From Bradysia coprophila (taxonomy: Eukaryota; Arthropoda; Insecta; Diptera; Sciaridae), in the NCBI RefSeq assembly GCF_014529535.1, contig NW_023503584.1, forward strand, positions 3,952,832 through 4,016,831: 64,000 nt of DNA, written 5' to 3'. Positions 38,665 through 49,916 of this stretch are shown here, one piece after another. Position 1 is the stretch's first letter, and every line of letters begins with the position of its first letter. A program made the position numbers and the translations under genes. Below the pieces are notes generated by a model. The model worked only from the letters and a program-made list of their open reading frames with translations. It was not told the origin of the DNA and did not search any database.

Positions 38665-38963
38665 ATGAAAATAGCTATATCAACAAACTACGTTCATTAG
38701 TGAAAAGGGCTACGGGTGAGGTCAAATCAAAGGATTTTTTTACAAAGAATTTCAATCGTAATACAACGTGGAAACGCAGCTTGCTTTTTGGGAACATTAG
38801 GGAAACGGAATGTTGATTTTTATTTATTGTGATTTTTTTGAAAAGATCGTTTTTTTACTGGCTGCGCCATTATTGTGAGCAGTCTTTTTTGTCGCAATTG
38901 ATTAAAAATAAAGCTGAAATGCTGAAAAAAAAGAAAATGCAACAGAAATCCAAGTATATACTT

Positions 38964-39171
38964 ATAGGATCAGGCAAGGCCGTAGCCTAATAAAACATCC
39001 GACTTTTCTCAACGTAAACGAATCAAATTTTATTTAAATCTTTCTTCATCTACGGTTCGCCTGAAACTGATTAACAATCATACTCTTTCATGTCAACAAC
39101 TGTTCTAGTTAACAAAAGGATATCTGCATTCGAATAGTTAATTGACCTGTGCCAACTACTCAGTTCCCACA
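38964..39171. repeat. Direct terminal repeat, left
   Basis: 208 bp, matching 40280-40487 with very few differences (for example CTACTCAG against CTACTCGG). Confidence 0.85.
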
Positions 39172-39700
39172 CAACCCCCTCTTAACAAAACATTTGACCT
39201 CAAATGTGTTCAACCACACAACCCTCTTTACAAATATAACGAATGGTAAATTCACAAATGTAACGAATGATAAATCCTAACACTTTTGCCATATTCATCG
39301 CCATTGCAACGTTTCATGTTCACATCAAAATCGTCCACATTCCTCGTATATTCGAAACTCAAAATTATCCAAGTCGTCGCATCGTATGATCCGAAAATTA
39401 TACAACCAGCCTTGCCGCACGATTCCGATTTACCAACCAAATCGAAGTTCAACATATAAGCGACAATTGTACTGCAAGTCACTGTTCGATCTGTTTTTTG
39501 TTGTTGTCTCGCCAACCTGCTTATTGTTTCGAATTGTATACACCACGTTGCTGTCGATTCGATGTTTCTGGAACTTTTAAAGTTCGTATGCCAACTTTAA
39601 AATTACTTTTTCGTCGCGTTGCGTGTTCGATTTCTTTCCAGCTTCTTTTCGTCCCATCTAATTCTTTACTTCTTAGCAGTTGTTTGTTATCTTCATTTCG

Positions 39701-40116
39701 ATTTGTTCGGCGTAAATTCACTCAGCATTCACCCGGACTCTTTGCGATTTGTTCGGCGTAAATCCACTCAGCATTCACCCGGACTCTTTGCGATTTGTTC
39801 GGCGTAAACCCACTCAGCATTCACCCGGACTCTTTGCGATTTGTTCGGCGTAAATCCACTCAGCATTCACCCGGACTCTTTGCGATTTGTTCGGCGTAAA
39901 TCCACTCAGCATTCACCCGGACTCTTTGCGATTTGTTCGGCGTAAATCCACTCAGCATTCACCCGGACTCTTTGCGATTTGTTCGGCGTAAATCCACTCA
40001 GCATTCACCCGGACTCTTCGCGATTAGTTTGGCGTAAATCCACTCAGCATTCACCCGGACTCTTTGCGATTTGTTCGGCATAAATCTACTCAGCATTCAC
40101 CCGGACTCTTTGCGAT
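39701..40116 (+). repeat. 46-bp minisatellite, nine units
   Basis: Each unit reads GATTTGTTCGGCGTAAATCC followed by ACTCAGCATTCACCCGGACT and CTTTGC. Middle units are identical and the outer ones carry substitutions, which is the pattern expected from unequal exchange. It forms the core of the LTR-like element. Confidence 0.95.
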
Positions 40117-40279
40117 TCTTTTCTCCACGTGCTTCTTTTCATTTACTTTCGGTTTTCTATTGTTCAAAATCGTCTTTACACAATTCACTTTGCAAACTTT
40201 AAATGGATTTTCTCAATTGTCTTTTAATTTTTCTCACAATTTACATCCCTCAAAGGTCCAAAAGCGGTTGAGCCTCCAT

Positions 40280-40487
40280 ATAGGATCAGGCAAGGCCGTA
40301 GCCTAATAAAACATCCGACTTTTCTCAACGTAAACGAATCAAATTTTATTTAAATCTTTCTTCATCTACGGTTCGCCTGAAACTGATTAACAATCATACT
40401 CTTTCATGTCAACAACTGTTCTAGTTAACAAAAGGATATCTGCATTCGAATAGTTAATTGACCTGTGCCAACTACTCGGTTCCCACA
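40280..40487. repeat. Direct terminal repeat, right
   Basis: 208-bp partner of 38964-39171, followed by the duplicated TACTT. Confidence 0.85.
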
Positions 40488-40766
40488 TACTTGCTTTCTA
40501 TACCAAAAACGCTTCATGCATACTGACAGCTAATTTAGCTTTCTGTTACAAAAAGTTTTGCCAAAATTCATTTATTTCCAAATTATTTAATTGTAAAATT
40601 TTACAGAGGAGTTCCAGTGGATCGGCTACAATTCACTATACGTCTTCCCTTCCATACTTTATTGATCCACATATTGCCAGAACTTCGAGCCATGAGTTAT
40701 GAGAGCTAATCATCGTTATCTATTACTTAAATCTTAGGCAACTCCATTCATTACAAGTTAAATTGT

Positions 40767-42221
40767 TCAGTCGACCTCTAATTTTCGAAAACTTCCGGCC
40801 ACCGAATCCATATGTGCTCTTATCTCAGCATGTAGTGGGCTCAGATTGTAATCGTGTTTCTTTGTTATGCCACGATCGCTCAACAATTTCATTTTGTCCA
40901 ATTGAACAACGATGTCCCGTTTAGCAGCCATCTCTTGTATCCACCATTGAATCATTTCAGCCATAGGAATTGTACCGCCCAATTCTTTCGGTAGATACGA
41001 CGCGTCACATTTTTTATTATATTCGCTCCAACTACTGTATAGGGTGAGTCGATCATTTATCTTATTGCTCAATAATCGACGACCTATGTCCAAAGCCCAT
41101 TTGACTGCCGATGGAACATTAATTAGATGAATTGCTGAAAATCAAAGACAAAAGTTTGTGTTTGCAAATAAGATTCGTATTCTGAGTGGCGGAGACTTGA
41201 AAGATTAAGAAAAATCCTACAAACAGGAAAATTGTTTATAAATTCTATTTTCGTGCTGCCATCATGACGTTACATACCTTTATGTCTAACGGGCCAAGAC
41301 TGTTCTCCATGTTTGAAAATTTCAAAATCAATTGGACGCCAAATTGATAAATGGGCTGTGGATACACCTTGCCAGTCCCAAACATGAGAAAATCCCATTA
41401 CCTGGTTTTCGGGATCTTCAAGCAATGTTTCGAATGCTATGAAATGAGCTTTGGCACCAATAGAGATGTTCCAGATGTGTGGGTCGAATTTGGCTTTAGG
41501 ATTAATTGAAGGCAATAAGTTAACGGATCCACAGCTTTTTACAGGGATGAAGAGAAACTAAAGCGGCCACATCATTTAAACGAACTTGAACGCAAGTTGA
41601 AATTGGGAAACCATGAGACTTTTTATGAGCCGGTAAAAAGGTTTCTCTTGCCCTTTTCACAAAACACTTGTGACTCAACAGTGTATGCGAACAAAATTTT
41701 TTGATGATGAAGAACTTTCCAAATGAAACAATTCTTATCTTAAACATCTTAGTGTAGTTAGCAGATAAATGAACAAAATTGGTTTACTTACCAGTTCGTG
41801 ATATGATAACCCTCCGACCGTATTGATCCCTTATTGGTGATACAAACTATAGATTAGAAGTTTAGGACTTGTGTCAAGATGTCTCTAATTTTCACAAATT
41901 TAAATGAAAAATATTACTTACTAGATAACCGTTTTCGAACACCTCCTTCATCGGCGAACTTAAAAAGTCCAATTCGGAAGCCATTTTTGGAAGATTTTTC
42001 TTTAAATTCAAATATTTCAACAGCAATTGTTGAGCCATTGGAACACTAAACTTTTTGGTACGTAAAAATCTCAACAGGAAGACATCATCAATTCGTACGT
42101 CCTCTACATCCTCGTTCTTCGACAGCCAGTCTCTCATCTGTTGGAGGCATTGGTCCCGAGCAGACTTATCCTCTCGCAATTCCTTTTTGGCTACCTTTTG
42201 AACCCGTTCACTTAGTTCCAT
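40767..42221 (-). CDS. CRAL-TRIO lipid-binding protein, copy 3 (4 exons)
   Basis: Third tandem paralogue: exons 41922-42221, 41792-41846, 41278-41493 and 40767-41134, again 300, 55, 216 and 368 nt and 312 residues. The N-terminal helical domain, binding lobe and LPKELGGTIP motif are intact. Intron 1 is only 75 bp (421 and 373 bp in the others) while intron 2 is 298 bp. It is separated from copy 2 by about 4 kb holding an LTR-like element and two inverted-repeat elements, whereas copies 1 and 2 are about 500 bp apart. Confidence 0.92.
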
Positions 42222-42633
42222 TTTGTTGTCATCAATCTCTAATGGGGATTGTAAAGAAAAAGTTTCGAAATAGGTAACATAATCTCCGCCGTTAAATAAT
42301 AGTCAAAATTTAAATAAACCTACTTCCGTCTGGCCCTGCGTACAATTTTGCAACTAAATTTACATGTACATCGATGTACGATCTACGACTACTTGAAATT
42401 AAAATTGATGCTGTATTTTAGCTGATAACTCTCATTTCACCCATCTCTAAGCTGAAAGCGACCACCTTCTCAAATAGAGCAAGAATTCCGAGGGGTCACC
42501 GACTACTTAAATTGTGTGCAGCCTAATCGCCAACTTGATCGTGCTTTTCAGTGAATATTTGTACGTTTCCCTGTTTCTATGTTATTTTCTAGTAGATATT
42601 ATTAATCGTATGGTAGACCTACATTTTCTTAAG
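42222..42633. other. No gene seen
   Basis: Upstream region of CRAL-TRIO copy 3, with no recognisable feature. Confidence 0.45.
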
Positions 42634-43158
42634 TCACTCAGCGGCCTCCACCGTCACTAAATTTAAATCGCTCAAATCACCTGAGAAACATCTAAGATGA
42701 TGTGATGACGGTGAGTCACCGAAATTCCATCGATGTAGTTGTTGTTTACAGCAGCCATGTCCACATCGGAATCGGTTCATTATCCTCCATTCGCGTCTCT
42801 CCAAATCGTTTCCTTCCAACTTTTCGTTCGGTTCTTCCATCAACGATTTGTTCGGAAAGTTGGTGCTTTCCGTCCTATATAGTTTCAAAGCATCTTTTAT
42901 GTTGAAATCTCACGCTTGGATAACTTGATCATTCCATATTGGAGTACATGATGTCAGCCTTTCCGGTGGTGGATTTTCCAATTCGACAGCGATCGGCAGT
43001 GTATAGTTTCTGGAAGCGTTGAAACATTTATCCCACTCATTATGTGCCGCAGCATGTCGTCTTAGTTGGGGGAGGAGCGATGTTATATAAAACATGAAGC
43101 CATGGAACCGGAGTCGAATCAACTGTAGTACATATTTGACACCGTTTCCCTGAAGCAC
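42634..43158 (-). pseudogene. Fragment of non-LTR retrotransposon ORF2 C-terminus
   Basis: The minus-strand frame reads LPQLRRHAAAHNEWDKCF, then PPPERLTSCTPIWNDQVIQA, an in-frame TGA, DFNIKDALKLYRTES and further on RFRCGHGCCKQQLHRWNFGD. This matches the region before the C-terminal Cys/His motif in LOA/Jockey-type elements. The TGA stands where a Trp codon (TGG) would fit. After SPS the frame shifts and the CxCG...C motif is lost. Dead transposable element. Confidence 0.65.
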
Positions 43159-43606
43159 TAACCCCTCAAATAGTAGTATGCATAAATATTAAAATAATTT
43201 CAGTTTCTCTTGTATAAACAGCCTGAAAAGTCTAATCTACAAACACACGTTCTGCGGAGAACAGATTATTCGACTTGACATTTTTGTGACCTACAGATTA
43301 ATTATTTATCATTTCCATTTTTTATATTGTTCGACAGGTGATCGTGCTATAATTCTATAATTGTTTAATTGTCTCTTATTCACAGCCTTATAGCAGTAAT
43401 GTACCATAAATGGTGGGCACTATTGACACTATATTGTAGCATTATAGTACAATTGACACTATCAGAACTCGAGCGGACTTATGTGTGCTCTTAAAAAGTT
43501 AAATGTTGAGTGCGAATAGTGTGAATTACACTATTGACACTCAAGTGCGAATGGTGACTTTGTATTTAAATACAAAAATTATCTCTGAAGTTGACATTAG
43601 TCTTTA
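43159..43606. other. No gene seen
   Basis: Noncoding, with several scattered TTGACACTAT and CACTATTGACACT words between 43410 and 43550. Confidence 0.45.
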
Positions 43607-44801
43607 GACCCGTACGAAGTACTGGGGTCTTATAGGTTTACGCATACGTTTGTAACACGTCGAATTGGACTCCCTGAGTAAGGGGAAACCTATTGTGGTT
43701 GTCTAGAGATGCCAAATCCGCGAAAAAAAAATGTCCGTCTGTCCGTCTGTCTGTCTGCACGATAACTTGAGTAAAACGCATCCGATTTTGAAAATTCTTT
43801 TTTTTCCCGTTTGGTAATGTCAAAAGACAGGCTAAGTTCGAAGATGAGTGATTTTGGATCGACCACTCCCGAGCTGTGGCCCAATAAGTGCTTTACGGTT
43901 TTTCGAAGATATCTCCGGACATTTAAACGTTAAACTTGTAAATGATACGTCAAATAAAAGGTATTTACAATACCGATCGACAAAAAAAAAGTTTATGGAA
44001 ATCGGATGACCGACTCGTGAGTTAGACCCCTTGGTGTGGAACAGGTACAGGGCGGCAAGCAGTTTTTGCTTGTAGGTCGGCCACATTTGAACATATTTCG
44101 TCTGTTTTAGCTTTATTAGATAGGTATTGACCGTACCAATCAGGGAAAAAAAAATTTATGAAAATATGTTCTCCGGAGCGTGAGCTAGGTCTCTTGGAGT
44201 GAGCTCTTATCTGGCTACTCGGAAGTACAGTGAACGTGGTGTATTTTGACAATATCTCGAGTAAATTTTGACCGAATTTCATGAATTTTTTTTGTTTGAA
44301 AGGTATTAACGAATGTAAAGCGTCGGTACTATTTCCGGTCTCCTAACAAAATGGCTGCCGGCGGCCATATTGGATTTTAGTAAAATAGAAATATCTTGGG
44401 AAAAATGATACTTAGAGAGTTTCTGTTAACATGGAAATAATTTGTTATGTGTGTGGGGTTTCAGGGATTCCATATACGGACATCTATATATACCTATATA
44501 CAGCTATATTGAGCTATATACAGGCATATAAAGCTATATAATAGCATATTCCTCTGTGAAATGTTTATTTACAGTGAAATATAGGTAAATATAGCTGTTT
44601 AAATAGGAATTTATGAAATTTGAATTCGTACGGGGCTGTCTATATTGCCTCCGGCAATTTAGTTGTATATGATAACAAGGCAAAGAGTGGATAATGTAAG
44701 TGATTTTAAAGGAGTTTTTCAGCAGAGAAGAAAATGAAGTAAGAGAAATGAAGAGTTTCACATTAAAGGCTTTTGATACGAATAGGTGTTTCGTACGGGT
44801 C
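43607..44801. repeat. Dispersed repeat bounded by GACCCGTACGAA inverted ends
   Basis: Perfect 12-bp inverted ends: GACCCGTACGAA at 43607-43618 and TTCGTACGGGTC at 44790-44801. Inside are a (GTCT)n stretch near 43733-43757, CACGATAACTTGAGTAAA and TAAGTTCGAAGATG, words also present in the composite elements at 12900-13020 and 20430-20530, and a run of AGCTATATA words at 44480-44545. The conceptual ORFs are chance products. It may be an old non-autonomous element. Confidence 0.5.
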
Positions 44802-45067
44802 GGCGTTAGCTATGTTTTACTTTACTAGTGAAGTAATGAGGCTTTTTCCTCACGGGTGGAAACCCTCTATCTCACTCTTAAAGTAAAATAGGTAAAATAG
44901 GTATGCAAACTGTACCATCAGTTCATTTTCATTACTTCAAAGGTCAGATCAATTATAAAGTGTGTCACTCGTGTGAAAATGATACAAGATATTGTTTAAA
45001 ATGTGACAGAAAGAGATGCAAATAGTCGCATCTTTGTGAATGAAATGTGATATGACAACCTATAGAC

Positions 45068-45240
45068 TGTTATGATCAGAGCGAGAGAACCGAAGACTAG
45101 TTAATTATAACTTGCCTTGGGGTACTTGTCAAAATATTGCTTTCTCTTTCAACATGTTACGTTGAGAGCGAGAGGACCGATGACCAGTTTATTATAAGTT
45201 ACCTTGGGGTACTTTGTAAAGATATTTATTGCTTGCCCCA
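45068..45240. repeat. Short tandem duplication
   Basis: Two diverged copies of about 105 bp, each with GAGCGAGAG(A/G)ACCGA, ATTATAA(C/G)TT and ACCTTGGGGTACTT-type words. Confidence 0.6.
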
Positions 45241-45970
45241 AGCGAAAATTGATTCTTATATATCAATTTGGCCCCTGCAAAAATGGTCGATTACATGAGG
45301 GATATTTGTGTGACACTATCGTCAAGGAATCTCTATTTTCGCGGGGTGCACAGTCATTCACGTAAAACGAGTTTTCGCGGGGTGCAGCCAGATGAAGGAG
45401 AATGCGTCATCTGAAATATTTAATGCCTTCCAACAGAAAAAAAGAAAATAATTATTGATGTTTTGTGTTTTTGAACACAAATTTTCCAGTGGCGTGAGTT
45501 GAATGTCGCAAAAGCATTTGAATTATTTCGAAAAGAAAATCACAAAACTGAAAGTGTCAGCCATTTTTTGCTCCAGCAATAAATTCAATGTTTGTAATGA
45601 ACACATGGCAAACACTTTTAGTTGCGTATTTTTCACTTATATTCGAGAACACTAAACACTTTGCTTATGTTAGACATTATTCACTTCACTTCACTGCAAA
45701 ATTTTTATTCTAAATAACGAAAACAACAAAATTAATGCATTATCCTGAAACGGAAAAACAATTCAGTGACAAGCCGACTGTTGTGACCGTTGTGACGTGT
45801 ATTGAGATTACTGCTGTAACAATACCAACATAACATTAGTGTTGTTTTCGGGATTTTTTTCTTCGTAGACGTGTGAGCCAATTTCGGAGGGTTTGGTGGT
45901 ATACTAGATTCGTTGTTACTGCGTTAAGGAATTGATATGTAAGAATCAATTTTCGCTTGGACAAGCAATA
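45241..45970. other. No gene seen
   Basis: Noncoding. TTTCGCGGGGTGCA occurs twice near 45340 and 45375. Confidence 0.45.
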
Positions 45971-46256
45971 AAATAGAATACAGTGCAAGCTGCTGCCATG
46001 ATTCATTACTTGGGGAAACAATTTTGAAACTCGCAACTCACGCGTGTGTGTTAAGCGCCTTGGTTTGAAAACTGTTATTTTGACGCGGGTAGTTACATAC
46101 CTCGCCTTCGGCTCGGATATGCAAACTCTACCCTTGTCAAAATAACAGTTTTCAAACCTTGGCCCTTAAACACACACTTGTGAGTTGCTCGTATCTCAAA
46201 ATTGTTCCCCCATGTAATGAATCATTTTCGCAGCATGCACTGTAACCTACTATTCT
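45971..46256. mobile_element. Fold-back element, about 285 bp
   Basis: The two arms of about 140 bp are complementary (for example AAACAATTTTGAAACTCGCA on the left; AACAATTTTGAGATACGAGC in the complement of the right). GTTTGAAAACTGTTATTTTG occurs in both. The apex reads CTCGCCTTCGGCTCGG. Related to 10617-10806. Confidence 0.7.
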
Positions 46257-49187
46257 TTCTCTTTCATCATAACACTCTATTTAAAAGACACACGAACTCG
46301 GTTGCCGCTGTCAAATGTATCAGATTCGTTATATAAAAACGATACTGTGAAGTTAGTTGCGTAAAGTCTGCAAAAATTTCTGAAAGAGATACAAGCGAGG
46401 ATACAAGTGAAACGTTTCTGCTGAATTCATTATATTCAATTACTTAGATCGTTTCAGTTTTACAAAAGAAAATGTTTGACTTTTTCCCACAATTTTCCAG
46501 TTTCTTAAATCTGAAAACTTTTTCTCGTGTCGGTCGTTTGAATTCTGCGCTCGATGGTGCCATTAAAACAAACTTTATAGAAAAAAGTGAATAATTATCC
46601 GTTCAACCATAAAAAATTAAGTTTAAATTTTCAAATTATTTATCAAATTCTCCGTGGCGCTCACTTAATATATAGAAACAATGAAAGTGGTTGTCTTTTT
46701 AATTCATTTTTAGTATAAAACAGCATGAGAGATTCTGTTTAATTGTACAATTTTCAAATGGCCTGATATTTATAGAGAATTCAGAAACCAGTGTGCAACT
46801 GTGTATGCACTACCATCATCACTGTGGGTATTTTCTAAAACAATCTGCGAAAAGTTAATAAAAATGATATAGCATCGAATACGAGTACTATATGCACATT
46901 GTGCATTGCACAATTGCATTGTATATAACTATCTGTGATAAAACCACACTGGAGTTCAGTGGTACGGTGTCTTGTTCACCATCCGAACAAAAAGAACTTT
47001 TATCGCAAGACAATTTTTTGTGTTGCTGCATTCGGCATTTAGCCATTACACGACTTTGTGGCCATCGTTATACATTACACACACAATGGGTCGGTAAAAA
47101 GTTTTTCTTTGTTAACGATATGCGGTAAATTGTTAGGTAAAATAGAGGGAAATGTTTGATCATCATAATGATTATGCAAAAAAAAAGTTTTTCCAACAAA
47201 ATTTCATTTGTTCAACAAGATAAGACAATAATCTTCGAAATTTATGCTGTTATTTTCCGAAACTTAATCTCCAAATAAGATATTTATACATAAATTTATC
47301 GGAGGAAATATGATTATACGGTCCCGGGTTATGGGTGGCATTACACAGAAACGGATTACATGTTTCTTGTATTTAAAACATATTTCGTGCTTCTACTTTT
47401 GTTACATCTAAAAAGATTTCTGTTCGCAAATTATTCCATTTCTAACAAGAAAATAAACTTTTTTTTTTACTCAACTTCGAAATCTCAAACAATGGGAACA
47501 ATAGCAAAAATATAAACACGTTATATGTATGGATGTGGGGGCTTCAAGCTGGAGAAGAAAAAACGACGAATATATGTGATCCAGAACATAAGCTTGTGTT
47601 TCAACATGTTTTTGGAATTTAGCCAAGGCACTTGAAAATGAACAACATTATGTGGAATGAAAGTAGGAAAAAACGCAACGAGAAAAATCTTTGTTGTGTG
47701 CAAAAGACAGAAGAAGAAAAAAAAATCGTGAAGCTTTTTAAAGACTTTGTGCAATGGCTATACGGTTTTTCTTCAACTTAATAAAGAGATTGCCAACGTT
47801 TAAAAGTATAAAACCAAATTCCTCAATAAAATTCGATAGAAAACACATAAATCTAACCAATGGTTTAATGTATATTTCTTCCTTTTTTGTATGTAAGCGC
47901 CATGTCAGCTATATAACTTTATGCGATAGATTATGCAGTCAACATATATAACACCATTATACTGCGATGAAGATATAATGCAACTTTAGTGGTTACCGCT
48001 AAGCTTTAAAGTTTCATTCAAACTTTTTCTAAAATTAAAATGTTGGTTTACTCTTGAAGATTCTTCAATGTGATAAGAATTCTCTATTTATATCACTATA
48101 ATCGTGACTGGCATTACCACTATAAAGTGAAATAAAATTTACATTGTGGTAGATGTTGTAGATGTTGGTGTAGATGTTGTTGAACAAAGGAAATTCTAAA
48201 ATCTTAAAATCTTGATCGTCTGATAGACCATACCAGGTGTGACAGCCACTAGAAATCGGTTGCCCGTCAGGCCCCACAGAACCGCCGGAAACAAGTACAA
48301 ATTCTTCTGGTTAATCCAAATTTTTTCCATGAATTTCTGTTTTACTTTTGACTAGCCACCGTATTTCTTGACGAGTCTCTCGTCTATCCAAAAGAAATAT
48401 GAAAATATAAGAAACGGATAAGAAGTAAAACAGTAAAGAGTGGAATTTTTAGGAACGTTTCTTTCAAACAAAAAATATCGAAAAATTAAATGAAAACTTT
48501 TCGAGAAAATATTAATTACTGCAGCGATTTTCACCTGGGGCATATTGCCGGTAACATTTGAAAAAGGTATGCGTAGGTTTCACTTTGCCAATAATATACA
48601 CACTGTGATTCCTGTTAAAACTCCTGAACAAGAAGAAAATAATTATCAAACGGGACGGAGCTTATGATTAAATTATTGCCTGCGAACCAATTAAAGTGAA
48701 TATACCATCTATCGCGCACGAAATCCTTTTTGTTTGTCGCTTTTTTTTTGCGTTGTTTGTATTGTTCTAGGCTAAACTCTCGGCTCTACACGGAAAGAGA
48801 TTTTATTTTTTCGTTAACCTGTTACAGACGGCTGTCATCTGTTATCGACAACGACAGCAATAATTAACCACAAACTCTGACCCATGACGTCTTATATAGC
48901 AAAAGACGTGTTCAAAACAAATAAAGTAAAAGATTTATGAAATAAATCTCTGAAAATCTTCGATCAAATGAAGTAATAGGTCTGTACGTGGACTGAATTT
49001 GACTTTTTTGCCGTTCGAAATTTATACATGAATTTGCTTCAGATGATTTTCATTTAAACTTATTCTTCGTGCAATAATTACACACTCGCGCGTGGTAGTG
49101 ATAAAACAAAAATAAGCAGTTTTGGGAAAGCTGAAGCAAATTCATGTCTAAATTTCGCTGACGTCAACTGTAATTCATTCGAAAATT
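46257..49187. other. No recognised gene
   Basis: About 2.9 kb without a supported gene. The GC-richer minus-strand stretch at about 48190-48300 and 48480-48543 resembles coding sequence locally but shows no family. A copy of the TATCGAYAACGAC family is at about 48825-48975. Confidence 0.45.
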
Positions 49188-49664
49188 ATGTTCAAGCTTA
49201 GCTTAGTGTTTACCATTCAACATTCGACGCCTGCGAATGTCGTGCGAATTTTTAAGAATTTCGGTTCACACCTTACGAAAGTTTCGATAGACCTAGAGGA
49301 TCAGGATGTTGTGGATTGGGTGGCAAAGTATTGTGGTGATGTCACGTTGAAAAGTTTTAAAATTAAAATAGAAATGAAGGTACCAGCCAACTGCACCTAA
49401 GTCCAAAACTTCAACGGTTGCTAAAAATTACTGTTCAATGTTTAACGATGGTACATCCCCGGCCCTCTATTGCTGCACGACTTAAATAGTATTCCATGGG
49501 CAAAGTTAGGTCGATTGAGGAAAGTATTTTTAAATGCACAACATTGTTGGTTTAATTATACAGATCTTTGTAGCATAATCAGTCAACTGAAACATTTGGA
49601 ACAACTGGAATCTCGGGTTGAATTGCTAGAAACAGAATCGACTTGTTTGAGCAGAATTTATTGA
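49188..49664 (+). pseudogene. LRR-like gene remnant
   Basis: The first frame (49188-49400) reads FKNFGSHLTKVSIDLEDQDV, then WVAKYCGDVTLKSFKI. After the TAA the shifted frame continues LSPKLQRLLKITVQCLT, and at 49470-49664 another frame has LGRLRKVFLNAQHCWFNYTD and ISQLKHLEQLESRVELLET. The Leu spacing resembles the leucine-rich repeats of F-box/LRR-type proteins. At least two frameshifts separate the pieces, and no F-box or start region is visible. Probably a dead gene copy. Confidence 0.4.
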
Positions 49665-49916
49665 AATTGTTGAAATAGTAGAAGCATATGACCATGTCTT
49701 CATAGGGTCAACCTGAAGTGAACAGATCCACCCGATCCGAGCGAGCCTTAGTTCAGTTGAATTCTACAATGTTTTACCTCTATTTTCTGAAATTTAATTT
49801 CTCCTCGGAGGGATAATTAGTGAAGTAGGTCAAGTATACCATGTTGTTACGTTACCATTCCACCAAAGATATGACAAGCGAGACTGAGTAAAATAAATTT
49901 TAATCACAGAAAAAGT

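Larger units (their letters stand above)
38964..40487. mobile_element. Small LTR-like element (TRIM-like)
   Basis: Two nearly identical 208-bp direct repeats (38964-39171 and 40280-40487) flank about 1.1 kb. A 5-bp duplication TACTT directly precedes the first (38959-38963) and follows the second (40488-40492), which supports insertion as a unit. The repeats start ATAGGATCAGGC and end TTCCCACA, so canonical TG...CA ends are lacking. There is no gag or pol ORF. The element lies between CRAL-TRIO copies 2 and 3. A terminal-repeat retrotransposon in miniature is the best fit. Confidence 0.7.

Noticed and set aside
39498-40306. Several ORFs with repeated RFVRRKSTQHSPGLFAICSA
   Set aside because: Translation of the 46-bp minisatellite, not a protein.
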